A stretch of 64,000 nt of DNA from Alphaproteobacteria bacterium (GTDB taxonomy: Bacteria; Pseudomonadota; Alphaproteobacteria; Caulobacterales; Hyphomonadaceae), in NCBI GenBank assembly GCA_016125405.1, contig WGLW01000008.1, positions 1 through 64,000 on the forward strand, written 5' to 3'. The notes under the pieces were generated by a model. That model saw only the letters and a list, made by a program, of their open reading frames with translations, did no database searches and was not told where the DNA came from. This document shows positions 6,875 to 15,310 of this stretch, in pieces. Both the position numbers and the translations under genes were made by a program. Each line of letters begins with the position of its first letter. Positions within the stretch are counted from its first letter, which is position 1.

Positions 6875-8891
6875 ACAGCACGGCCAGCGCCATGCCGAGC
6901 ACGCCCGGCAGCAGGTTGATGGATTCGGTTGCGCGCACGGCGTAGGCGTTGCGCTTGCGGATGCCGATCCAGTTCGATCCGGCAGCGTTGCCGCGTTCGG
7001 CGACGCGGCGGATGTCCGGCATGTTGGGCGTGCTGTCCGAACCGATCCGCATGACGCCGCCAAGCGTGGCGGTGGCGAGCGGCTTCAGGATGTCGGTGGT
7101 GGCGCGCAGGTCCTGGTATTCGCGCGGATGCGAGGGCCCGCGCAGCGCCACGGCCGTCAGGTCTCCGCTCTTGGCGGAATAGAGCCCGAGTTCGCCGGCA
7201 GGCAGGTCGGCGCGGTACTGGCCGGGGCTGACCAGCGTCCAGGGCGTCTCGGTGGATTTGCCGTCCGGGCCGGTAAGGTCGAGTGGCGGTGGATTGTCGG
7301 ACAGCGTTCGCAGGTCGGCCTCGATGGACTGGCTGCCGGCCTTGAGCTTGAGGAATTCCTCCTCGAGTTCCGGCTCCTTCATCAGCCAGTGCGCGACGCG
7401 GCGGATCAGCTCCGCATAGGGGCCGCCGCCTTCATAGCCGCGCGCCCAGAGCCAGATCTGGTCTGAGAGCACAGTGGCGACGCGGCCCTTGGAAACCCGT
7501 TTCAGGAGCAGCAGCGGCGAACCGTCCGGCGCCTGCATCAACGAGGCGTCGCCACCCTTCTCGACCTTCATGTAGCGCATCCACGGACCCCAGGGCGGAT
7601 CGGTGGGCAGCGTGGCGGTGACGGAATGGCGTTTGCCCAGCGCGGTGAGCTGCGGCACGAATTTCTTCTCGACCACCTGTCCGGTCCAGATGCCCGGCAG
7701 GACAGCCGCCAGCGGCGAGTTGTAGAGCGGCACCGCGTCCGGATCCTTGTAGGGCGGGCCGACGGCGACCAGCAGCGCGCCGCCGTTTTCGACATAGCGC
7801 GAGATGCGGTCGAGATATTGCGGCTCCAGCACCAGCGGGCGCAGTTCGTGGTCGAAGATCACGAGGTCGAACTGGTCGAGCTTGTCCTTGAAGAGTTCGG
7901 CTTTCGGGAAGCTGATCAGGGCGATCTCGTCGGTCGGGGTCGTGTCGGTCTTCTGCGGCGGGCGCAGGATCGTGAAGTGGACCAGATCGACCTGCGGATC
8001 GGACTTGAGAAGGTCGCGCCAGACCCGCGCGCCGGCATGCGGTTCGCCGGTGACGAGCAGCACGCGCAGCCGGTCCTTCACGCCGGAAATGTTGGCGGAG
8101 GCGAGGTTGTTGGCCAGCGTCAGTTCGCCGGGGATGCCGGGCACCTGAAGCACGACGAGATTATCGCCGCGCCGCTTCATGGTGAGCTTGATGGTCGAGG
8201 GCTCACCGACATTCACTCTTTGGGGCCGCTGCGGGACGCCATTGATCGATATGCTGACATCGACCGTCTTTTCCTTCGGGTCGTCGACCTCGATGCGCAT
8301 CTCGACGGGCTGGTCGACAATGCCGAAGGACGGCGCCGACTGGATTTCGATGCGGCGGTCGACTTCGTTTTCGCCGCCGACGATGAGGCCGTGGATCGGG
8401 CCGAGCTGGGCGGCTTCCTTGGGATCGGCGGGCAGGTCGTGAATCTGGCCGTCGGTGATCATGATGGCGCCGCCGATGCGCTCGCGCGGCGCGTCGGAGA
8501 GCGCGGCCTGCAGGGCGGCGTACATGTCGGTGCCGTCGGCCTCGGGGTCGGTTTCGGCGACCCTCAGTTCCATCGTATCGTCGGCCTCGATCTTCTGCTT
8601 GATCTGGTCGAACGCCGCCTTGGCCGCCTCGGTGCGGCCCTTGAACTGCATGCTCTCCGAACGGTCTAGGACGACCGCCACGATGTCCTTCAGGGGCTCG
8701 CGCTGTTCCTTGACCCAGAGCGGGTTGGCGAGCGCAAGCGTGAGGATGGAGAGCGCCAGCGCGCGCAGCAGCCAGGCTCGGCCGCGCAGGGCGACGTAGA
8801 CGATCCACAGCACGGCGGCGCCGCCCACGAGGCTCCAGAGCAGGACCCATGGGATGAGGGGATCGAATGCAAGACGGGCGGCCTGGATCAT
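6840..8891 (-). CDS. Membrane-anchored VWA / glutamine-amidotransferase-like protein
   Basis: A 683-residue envelope protein. Two hydrophobic helices (about 12-35 and 38-60) are followed by a VWA-like domain whose MIDAS start VVLDRSESM keeps DxSxS (Asp76, Ser78, Ser80), a middle beta-rich part, a class-I glutamine-amidotransferase-like fold around residues 270-400 without an obvious catalytic triad, and a C-terminal helix near 660-678. It is the last gene of the moxR operon and starts 2 bp past the stop of the DUF4159 gene. MoxR/VWA systems act as chaperone-like assembly or stress complexes. The product of this operon position is uncharacterised as far as I know. It overlaps the GNAT gene tail-to-tail by 35 bp. 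Confidence 0.83.
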   Translation of the reverse strand: MIQAARLAFDPLIPWVLLWSLVGGAAVLWIVYVALRGRAWLLRALALSILTLALANPLWVKEQREPLKDIVAVVLDRSESMQFKGRTEAAKAAFDQIKQKIEADDTMELRVAETDPEADGTDMYAALQAALSDAPRERIGGAIMITDGQIHDLPADPKEAAQLGPIHGLIVGGENEVDRRIEIQSAPSFGIVDQPVEMRIEVDDPKEKTVDVSISINGVPQRPQRVNVGEPSTIKLTMKRRGDNLVVLQVPGIPGELTLANNLASANISGVKDRLRVLLVTGEPHAGARVWRDLLKSDPQVDLVHFTILRPPQKTDTTPTDEIALISFPKAELFKDKLDQFDLVIFDHELRPLVLEPQYLDRISRYVENGGALLVAVGPPYKDPDAVPLYNSPLAAVLPGIWTGQVVEKKFVPQLTALGKRHSVTATLPTDPPWGPWMRYMKVEKGGDASLMQAPDGSPLLLLKRVSKGRVATVLSDQIWLWARGYEGGGPYAELIRRVAHWLMKEPELEEEFLKLKAGSQSIEADLRTLSDNPPPLDLTGPDGKSTETPWTLVSPGQYRADLPAGELGLYSAKSGDLTAVALRGPSHPREYQDLRATTDILKPLATATLGGVMRIGSDSTPNMPDIRRVAERGNAAGSNWIGIRKRNAYAVRATESINLLPGVLGMALAVLFMMLAWRREGR

Positions 8892-8893
8892 GT

Positions 8894-11623
8894 CTAGTCC
8901 GGCCGCTCTGTCGGCGTTTCGGCGTCACGGTCGCGGCCGAGGCGTTCGAGCAGGTCGGGGATATGCACCTGGTCGTTCTTGTAGTTGCCGGTGAGGATGT
9001 ACATCACGAGGTTGACGCCGAAGCGGTAGGACATCTCTCGCGCCTGCTCGCCGCCGGGCATCGGGAAGAGCGGCTTGCCGTTCTTGTCGATGGCCCACGC
9101 GCCGGCCCAGTCCGACCCGCCGATGAAGAGACCCGAGACCCCGTCGCCGCGCCGCGTGTCGCGGTCAGCGGCGGACGCCTCGATCCAGAGCCGGCCATTC
9201 AAGCGTCCGGGGAAGCTCTTGATCAGGTAATAGCTCTTGGTGAGCACGTGGTCGGGCGGAACCGGCTCAAGGGGCGGCGCGTCGATGCCCGCGAGCAGCT
9301 TTTCGAGATCCGCTGAAACGTCGTGCCCTGGCGTGGCGTCGCGGGTGTCGACGACGAAGGCGCCGCCATTGCGAAGGTAGGTGTTGATCTTTGCGACCGC
9401 CGCGGCGGAGAACGGCTTCGCGTCGCGCGGCACCGCGTAATAGATCATCGGGTAGAATTCGAGATGGTCGCGAACCAGATCGACGCCATGCGGCTGGTCC
9501 GGTTCGACCGAGGTCCGCTGGCCCAGCACGTAGCTGAGACCGAACAGGCCGGCGCGGGTGATCTCGTCCAGACTGGAATCGCCGGTCTTCACGTAGGCGA
9601 GGCGCAGCGAGTGCGCGGCCTCCACAGCGAGCTGGTCCGGCGTCTGTGCGCTCGCGTGCGGCGTCATCAGGCCGAACGCGAAGATGGCGGCGGCGACGGC
9701 GCCGGTCGCGCGCCCGAAACGGGTGAAGCGTCCGGCGAAGGCGAGCGCGATCAGGAGGTCGAGGGCGACGATCGCCAGCGCGGCGCCGATGAGCCAGCCG
9801 CCGAGGCTGCGGCGCTCGAGGACCTGGGCCTGTTCGCTGACCTGAACGTTGGGCGGCCAGTTAAGGAAGGCCGTGGGCGCGGGCGCGCCTGCGTTGAGGG
9901 CGCGTTCGCCGCCGGGGCCCGAGTAAAGTCCTGGCGGTGTCGTCGGGCTGGGGCGCGTGGTGAGGAAATTCGAGGCGTCGATCGGGCTCGCGCTTCCGGG
10001 CGGCGTGCCGAGAACGCCAAAGCCGTCCAGCGTGCGCAGCGGCGCGAGCGAGCCCTTGCCGTTGACGCTCGGCCGCGCGCGTTCACCGCCGGAGACAGCG
10101 GAGCGCCGCAGCATTTCCACGAACGCGCCTGTGTACGGCAGGTCGGACCAGTCGGGATCGGCGGTAACGTGGAAGAGGATCAGTTCGCCCTTGCCCTTGC
10201 GCGCGGCGGTGACAAGCGGCGTGCCGTCCTCCAGCCGCGCCCAGGTGAGGCTTTCCAGATCGGCGGACGGCTGGGCGAGAACCTGCTGGCGCACGACGGC
10301 GTCGGTTGGTTTGGGAATTCCGTAGAAGGGAGAGTCCGGCGTGAAGTCGGCAATTCTCTGCGGCGATTCCCAGGCCATGGCGCCGCCGAGCGCGCGCGAG
10401 GTCGGCCGCAGCGGCGTAGGCAGGAGCGCGTCGGCTTTGGCCGCGAGGTGCGGACCGGCGAAGCGGATCAAGACGCCGCCATTCTCGACCCACTTGTCGA
10501 CCGCCTCGACATCGCCTTCAGCGATGGCGCCGCGATCGCCGAGCACGATGGCGTCGACCGTCGGCGTGATCAGGTCGCTGAGAGGCTTTTCGGTGATCTG
10601 GGCGTAGGGCTGAAGGGCCTTGCGCACATAGTAGTACTCGGAGAGCAGGGGTTGCGCCTCGTCGCGCGCATCGGCGAGGCCGACATGTGGACGGCGCGCG
10701 GCGTCGTCCCATAGCCAAACGGCGCCGGCCGAGGGCGAGCCGCCAATACGGAAACGCGCGACGCGATTGAGCGCCGCCGCTGGAATGTCGAACAGGGCCT
10801 CTGCGGTTGTTGCGCCGTCCTTGAACGTCAGGCGCGTTGAGGCGATGGAGGCGCCGTCTGCGGTTTCCGCGATGACGTCGGCGGTTGTGCCGGGCAAGGC
10901 GAGCGGACGAACGACCGTCACCCGCGCGCCTTCAGCCGAGGAGTCCGCGGCGGTGATGGCGAAGGCGTTGCGCGGGCGGCTGATCCTGACTTCGGTCGGC
11001 GCCTTGGCCGCGAGCGCGCGTGCGAACGGCGCCGCGCTGTCGTGATCGAAGCCGTCCGATATCCAGATGATGTGGCCCGGCTTGAGGGCCGTCTTGTTCA
11101 GGCGATCAAGCGCCGCCATGCGGTCCGGCGACCAGGGCGCCGGGCGGATCGACCGCAATGTCTGTCTGGCGGTTTCCGCGTCCAGCGCTTCGCCGGCGTC
11201 CCGCGCGACATCGCGGGGGGCGGTGAAAAGGAGGTTCACTTCCTTGCCCGCCTGGGTCGATTCATCGATCGCTGAGGTGGCGGAGCGCACGATGTCGCGC
11301 CAGCGCTCGGCGCTGGTCCAGCCATCATCGACCACGACGAGCGTGGCGCCCTGGGATTCAAGCGTGTGGTGCGGCGCCCATGTGGGGCGTGCGAAACCGA
11401 TGATCGCAGCGGCGAGCGCCAGCAGGCGAAGGAGCAGCAGCCACCATGGCGTGCGCGCCGGCGTTTCCTCGTTTGGCTTGAGATCGTCCATCAGCGCCAG
11501 CGAGGGCAGCGCCATGCGCTTGGGCTCAGGCGGCGTCGCGCGGAGCAGAAGCCAGAGGATGGGCAGCGTCAGCAGGCCCAGGAGCGCCCAGGGCTGGAGA
11601 AAGAGAAATGGCCCCAGGGTCAC
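8894..11623 (-). CDS. BatA-like N-terminus plus DUF4159 C-terminus, membrane protein
   Basis: A large 909-residue envelope protein. The N-terminus (PWALLGLLTLPILWLLLRA, then PWWLLLLRLLALAAAIIGFA) matches the aerotolerance-regulator/BatA N-terminal helix pair. The middle is a degenerate VWA-like segment (LVVVDDGWTSAERW) and a GATase-like segment (VEAVDKWVENGGVLIRFAG). Further hydrophobic helices lie near 610-660. Residues about 670-909 form DUF4159, recognisable from NTYLRNGGAFVVDTRD and SYYLIKSFPGRLNG. The start is GTG at 11621-11623, overlapping the TGA of the DUF58 gene by 4 bp (GTGA), which indicates translational coupling. It probably acts as the membrane partner of MoxR and the DUF58 protein; the client is unknown. 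Confidence 0.85.
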   Translation of the reverse strand: MTLGPFLFLQPWALLGLLTLPILWLLLRATPPEPKRMALPSLALMDDLKPNEETPARTPWWLLLLRLLALAAAIIGFARPTWAPHHTLESQGATLVVVDDGWTSAERWRDIVRSATSAIDESTQAGKEVNLLFTAPRDVARDAGEALDAETARQTLRSIRPAPWSPDRMAALDRLNKTALKPGHIIWISDGFDHDSAAPFARALAAKAPTEVRISRPRNAFAITAADSSAEGARVTVVRPLALPGTTADVIAETADGASIASTRLTFKDGATTAEALFDIPAAALNRVARFRIGGSPSAGAVWLWDDAARRPHVGLADARDEAQPLLSEYYYVRKALQPYAQITEKPLSDLITPTVDAIVLGDRGAIAEGDVEAVDKWVENGGVLIRFAGPHLAAKADALLPTPLRPTSRALGGAMAWESPQRIADFTPDSPFYGIPKPTDAVVRQQVLAQPSADLESLTWARLEDGTPLVTAARKGKGELILFHVTADPDWSDLPYTGAFVEMLRRSAVSGGERARPSVNGKGSLAPLRTLDGFGVLGTPPGSASPIDASNFLTTRPSPTTPPGLYSGPGGERALNAGAPAPTAFLNWPPNVQVSEQAQVLERRSLGGWLIGAALAIVALDLLIALAFAGRFTRFGRATGAVAAAIFAFGLMTPHASAQTPDQLAVEAAHSLRLAYVKTGDSSLDEITRAGLFGLSYVLGQRTSVEPDQPHGVDLVRDHLEFYPMIYYAVPRDAKPFSAAAVAKINTYLRNGGAFVVDTRDATPGHDVSADLEKLLAGIDAPPLEPVPPDHVLTKSYYLIKSFPGRLNGRLWIEASAADRDTRRGDGVSGLFIGGSDWAGAWAIDKNGKPLFPMPGGEQAREMSYRFGVNLVMYILTGNYKNDQVHIPDLLERLGRDRDAETPTERPD

Positions 11624-12495
11624 GCCGCGGCTCCGCTCGCTGTAAACCCGTAGGCCAGCGTCCCCAGAGGCGTGCGTGGTTCTTCCGATGTGACATGGCT
11701 GACGAACCGCCAGCCGAGTTCGGCGGCAAGCTCGGTCAGGTCGTGGCGCCTGCGCGCGAACCGTTCGAGATAGCCGTCGCGAATGGATTCGGCGCGGCCG
11801 ACCAGGCGCTCGCGGGCTTCGCCGGGCCGGAAGAAGCGCACGCGTCCGTCAAAGGGATAGCCCGCCTCGACCGGATCGCAGACCTGGAACAGCACGCCAT
11901 CGCGGCACTTGGCGGCGACCGGCATGAGCCTTTCGCGCCATTCGGGCAGGGGCGAATAGAAATCGCTGGCGATGATCACGGCGGCGATGTCGCGCGGAGC
12001 GGCGGGGAAGGGCATCCCTTCCGGCATGTTGCGAAGATCTTCGCCGACACGCGACACGGCGCGCGCGCCGGTGACTGCGCCCCTTCCGCCGCCGAGCGCG
12101 CCGCAGCGTTCGCCCGAACGCGAAAGCGCGCCTGAAAGCGCCATCGCGATGACCAGCGCCCGGTCGCCCTTGGTCACCAGCTTCTCGTCGCTCGACCAGT
12201 TGAAGCCGGCGCTGGGATCGACCCAGAACAGGAAGGTCCGCGCGGTTTCCAGCTCCGTCTCGCGGACATAGAGGTTTTCCTCGCGGGCTGAGCGTCGCCA
12301 GTCGATCCGGTGCGCGCCGTCCTCGGACATGTGCCGGCGGTACTGCCAGAAGTTTTCGCCTGTTCCCGACCGGCGGCGCCCGGCCGAGCCGACATGGGCG
12401 GCGCTGGCTGCGCGCGCCCGTGTGGACAAGGACCCGAGCTGGCCGGCGAGTGCGGTGGCTTCTGCCTTCAACTGGTTGAGCGGCGCCTGGGCCAA
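11620..12495 (-). CDS. DUF58 domain protein of moxR operon
   Basis: A 291-residue DUF58 protein, the usual partner of MoxR ATPases, with a VWA-like fold in its second half (SDFYSPLPEWRERLMP and neighbours). The DUF58 signature RIDWRRSAREENLYVRE lies near residues 62-80. The start is TTG at 12493-12495, supported by a TAAGGAA ribosome site that overlaps the stop codon of moxR, and no ATG fits better. The spacing of 10 bp to moxR and the 4-bp overlap with the next gene show one operon. It presumably links the ATPase to the membrane components; this is known only by family association. Confidence 0.87.
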   Translation of the reverse strand: MAQAPLNQLKAEATALAGQLGSLSTRARAASAAHVGSAGRRRSGTGENFWQYRRHMSEDGAHRIDWRRSAREENLYVRETELETARTFLFWVDPSAGFNWSSDEKLVTKGDRALVIAMALSGALSRSGERCGALGGGRGAVTGARAVSRVGEDLRNMPEGMPFPAAPRDIAAVIIASDFYSPLPEWRERLMPVAAKCRDGVLFQVCDPVEAGYPFDGRVRFFRPGEARERLVGRAESIRDGYLERFARRRHDLTELAAELGWRFVSHVTSEEPRTPLGTLAYGFTASGAAA

Positions 12496-12505
12496 TCGGG
12501 ATTCC

Positions 12506-13507
12506 TTAGGCGGCGTTTGCAGCGAGTTCAGCGATCAGCTTCGAAAGCGATCCACCCGTCCCCGTCGGATCGTAGGCCAGCGCCATGCGGTGGCCCAGCG
12601 CGGGATCGGCCAGCGCCTCGACATCATCCAGCGATGGCGCAAGACGGCCGCGCAACAGTGCGCGCGAGCGGGCGGCCAGCATCAGCGCCTGGCCGGCCCG
12701 CGGCGAGGGACCCCAGTGTACGCGTTTCTGCACCTGCGTGTTTTCGGACTGCTCCGGGCGCGCCGAGCGAACGAGCCGGATGATCGCTTCGAGAACCTTC
12801 TCCGGCACCGGCATGCGGCGAACGAGATTCTGGAGCGCGATGAGCTTTTCCGAGTCGAGCTGGGCGCGGACGACGACATCCTGCAGGCCGGTCGTCTCGA
12901 CGAGAATGCGCCGCTCGGTCTCCATGTCGGGATATTCGACGTCGATCTTGAGCAGGAAGCGGTCGAGCTGCGCTTCGGGTAGCGGATAGGTACCTTCCTG
13001 TTCGATCGGGTTCTGCGTCGCCAGAACGTGGAAGGGCTTGGGCAGGTCGTAGCTGGCGCCGGCGACAGTGACGTGGCGCTCCTGCATCGCCTGGAGGAGA
13101 GCCGACTGTGTGCGCGGGCTGGCGCGGTTGATCTCGTCGGCCATCAGCAGGCTGGTGAAGATCGGGCCTTTCACGAAGCGGAACGACCGGCCCGATGCGC
13201 TCTCGTCGAGAATCTCGGAGCCGAGAATGTCGCCGGGCATGAGGTCTGGCGTGAACTGCACGCGGCCCCAGTCGAGACCGAGCGCGCGGGCGGTGGTTTC
13301 AACCAGCTTGGTCTTGGCGAGGCCGGGGGCGCCGATCAGCAGCACGTGCCCGCCCGCTAGAATGCCGGCGAGCGTCAGCTCGACCACGCGGTCCTGGCCG
13401 AAAACGACCTTGCCGATTTCAGACCGCACGCGGGCGAGAACTTCGACGGCGGCGTCCGCCTCGGCGACAATGTCCTTGTCGGTGGTGGCGGTGGCGGCTT
13501 CACTCAT
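12506..13507 (-). CDS. MoxR-family AAA+ ATPase
   Basis: A 333-residue AAA+ ATPase with Walker A GAPGLAKT (59-66), Walker B LLMADEIN (Asp124-Glu125), the MoxR sequence GRVQFTPDLMPGDILGSE and sensor-1 region ATQNPIEQEGTYPLPEAQLDRF. MoxR proteins act as chaperone-like ATPases together with VWA-domain proteins in envelope stress or cofactor insertion. It is first in a four-gene minus-strand operon (moxR, DUF58, BatA-like/DUF4159, VWA/GATase-like). The start ATG 13505-13507 is divergent from the DUF1285 gene with only 48 bp between starts, so their promoters overlap. Confidence 0.94.
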   Translation of the reverse strand: MSEAATATTDKDIVAEADAAVEVLARVRSEIGKVVFGQDRVVELTLAGILAGGHVLLIGAPGLAKTKLVETTARALGLDWGRVQFTPDLMPGDILGSEILDESASGRSFRFVKGPIFTSLLMADEINRASPRTQSALLQAMQERHVTVAGASYDLPKPFHVLATQNPIEQEGTYPLPEAQLDRFLLKIDVEYPDMETERRILVETTGLQDVVVRAQLDSEKLIALQNLVRRMPVPEKVLEAIIRLVRSARPEQSENTQVQKRVHWGPSPRAGQALMLAARSRALLRGRLAPSLDDVEALADPALGHRMALAYDPTGTGGSLSKLIAELAANAA

Positions 13508-13555
13508 CTCGGCGCTTTACCTATGTCTGGGGCGAAGTCCGATTCCGGAGCCGCC

Positions 13556-14143
13556 ATGTCGAACGCGAAGACCCCGAAAGCGACGACGCTTCTGGACCTT
13601 GTCGCCACCTTGCAGTCGGAAGCGGGTTTGGAAAAGCCCCGTTCCCTGCCTCCCGTGCATTTATGGAACCCCGAGCATTGCGGCGATATCGGCCTGGAAA
13701 TCCGCAAGGACGGTTCCTGGTGGCAGGACGGGGTGCGATTCAGCCGGGAAAAGCTGGTCCGCCTGTTTTCAACGATACTGCGCAAGGATTCCGACGGCTA
13801 CTATCTGGTTACCCCTCACGAAAAAGTGGTGGTGAAGGTCGCCGACGCCCCCTTCCTGGGGATCCGTGCGGATCGGCACGAAGGCGGCGGGGCGCCCGTG
13901 ATACTGGTCACAACCAATGTGGGCGATGTCGTGGCGGTTGGCGCGGATCACCCGTTGCGTGTGCAGGTCGACCCGGAGACGGGAGAGCCGTCGACCTATG
14001 TCCATGTCCGGGCGGGGCTGGAAGCGCGGCTTGCGCGGCCGCCATGGTATGAAATTGTCGGCTGGGCCGAGCCGGACCAGGGGGGAAAGACCATGTCCGT
14101 GGCCTCTTCCGGGGTTTCGTTCCCGATCGGCGCCGTGGTCTAA
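13556..14143 (+). CDS. DUF1285 domain protein
   Basis: A 195-residue protein of the DUF1285 family, common in alphaproteobacteria and of unknown molecular role. Family landmarks are LWNPEHCGDIGLEIRKDGSW, the tract GVRFSREKLVRLFSTILRKD and EIVGWAE near the C-terminus. The ATG at 13556 has GGAG about 6 bp upstream; an alternative in-frame ATG at 13523 lacks a good ribosome site and would leave only 15 bp to the divergent moxR start. It heads a plus-strand run with the Nudix hydrolase 6 bp downstream, then the DUF6111 and CCA enzyme genes. Confidence 0.85.
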   Translation: MSNAKTPKATTLLDLVATLQSEAGLEKPRSLPPVHLWNPEHCGDIGLEIRKDGSWWQDGVRFSREKLVRLFSTILRKDSDGYYLVTPHEKVVVKVADAPFLGIRADRHEGGGAPVILVTTNVGDVVAVGADHPLRVQVDPETGEPSTYVHVRAGLEARLARPPWYEIVGWAEPDQGGKTMSVASSGVSFPIGAVV

Positions 14144-14149
14144 CCCGGC

Positions 14150-14815
14150 ATGCCGTTTACCACACGCGACGATTTTCTGGAGAGGGCGCAGACGCGGCTT
14201 GCGCCGGCGGACGCCGTGCTGACTGGTTATGAGCGCACGGATTTCGACCTGACTCCCGACTTCCCGTTTCCGGGCAAACCGCCCTACCGGCGGGCCGCCG
14301 TGCTGGTCGGCCTGATCGACCGGGCGGACGATTTCGGGGTTCTGTTGACCTTGCGGCCAGACACCATGTCGCAGCACGCCGGGCAGGTCGCTTTCCCCGG
14401 CGGGCGCATCGACCCGGGGGACGCCTCGCCGATCGCAGCCGCGCTTCGCGAGGCGAACGAGGAGGTCGGCGTCGATCCGTTCAGCGCGCGGGTTCTGGGC
14501 CAGGGCGACCCATATCTCACCTCCACCGGGTATGTGGTCTCGCCATTCGTGGCTCGCCTGCCGGACGATTTCGTTGCGACGCCGCACGACGCAGAGGTGG
14601 CCGCGGTGTTTGAAACGCCGCTATCCTTCCTCATGAACCCGTTGAATCACCAGCGCCACGAGCGATCCTATCAGGGGCACTTGCGCGCCTACTACGCGAT
14701 GCCCCACAACGGACGCTACATCTGGGGCGCGACGGCTGGCATGATCCGGTCGCTGTATGACCGTATCTATGGCGAGGGCGATCAGCCAGCGCCGGCGAGG
14801 GGCGAGATCACATGA
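14150..14815 (+). CDS. CoA pyrophosphatase, Nudix family
   Basis: A 221-residue Nudix hydrolase of the NudL/YeaB type, which cleaves coenzyme A to 4'-phosphopantetheine and 3',5'-ADP. The CoA-specific element LLTLRPDTMSQHAGQVAFPG lies at about 65-84 and runs straight into the Nudix box, GG at 84-85 to REANEEVG at 100-107. The Nudix G-x5-E position holds Asp, as is common in this subfamily. It sits 6 bp after DUF1285 and overlaps the next gene by 4 bp (ATGA at 14812-14815), so it is part of a coupled operon. Confidence 0.9.
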   Translation: MPFTTRDDFLERAQTRLAPADAVLTGYERTDFDLTPDFPFPGKPPYRRAAVLVGLIDRADDFGVLLTLRPDTMSQHAGQVAFPGGRIDPGDASPIAAALREANEEVGVDPFSARVLGQGDPYLTSTGYVVSPFVARLPDDFVATPHDAEVAAVFETPLSFLMNPLNHQRHERSYQGHLRAYYAMPHNGRYIWGATAGMIRSLYDRIYGEGDQPAPARGEIT

Positions 14816-15306
14816 CCCGGCGCATTCTCGTCGAACTCGTATTGTTCCTGCTGCCGTTCGCGGTGTTCTACGTTTATCGGGCGGCCTCGCGGGATCTCAG
14901 CGTGCGGGACCGCTGGCCGCTGACCGCACTGATCATCGCGGGCGCTGTGTTCGCGATCGCAGCGCTTGTCGCGGGGCCGTTGCTCGCGCCTTCGCAAAAG
15001 GGAAAGTGCTATCTCGCGGCGCGCTACGAGAACGGCGTGACCATTCCGGCCAAGGAAGTCGATTGCAAGGCGCCGGACGCCACGGCTGCTCCGGACAAGC
15101 CCGCGCCGCCGCCAACGCCTCCGCCTGTGGCTCCGCGAGACCTGCCGTCTGCCGCGAGCCAGCCGCCGCCGCCCGTGCAGAAGCTGCCGTCGAAAACGCC
15201 CGACAAGCCGCCGGAAGGCTTGCCGGAAATTCCTGCGCCGGCCCAGCCTGACCAGCCTCAGCCCGACGCGCCGCAACCGCTGTTTCAGCAGTCACCGCCC
15301 GGTTAG
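14812..15306 (+). CDS. DUF6111 membrane protein with proline-rich tail
   Basis: A 164-residue protein. Two membrane helices (about 4-24 and 37-60) carry the DUF6111 pattern, followed by a short conserved part (GKCYLAARYENGVTIPAKEV) and then a tail of about 80 residues made largely of Pro, Ala, Gln and Lys. The tail is low-complexity and probably disordered. The gene overlaps the CoA pyrophosphatase by 4 bp and lies 4 bp before the CCA-adding enzyme. Function is unknown. Confidence 0.8.
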   Translation: MTRRILVELVLFLLPFAVFYVYRAASRDLSVRDRWPLTALIIAGAVFAIAALVAGPLLAPSQKGKCYLAARYENGVTIPAKEVDCKAPDATAAPDKPAPPPTPPPVAPRDLPSAASQPPPPVQKLPSKTPDKPPEGLPEIPAPAQPDQPQPDAPQPLFQQSPPG

Positions 15307-15310
15307 GCGC

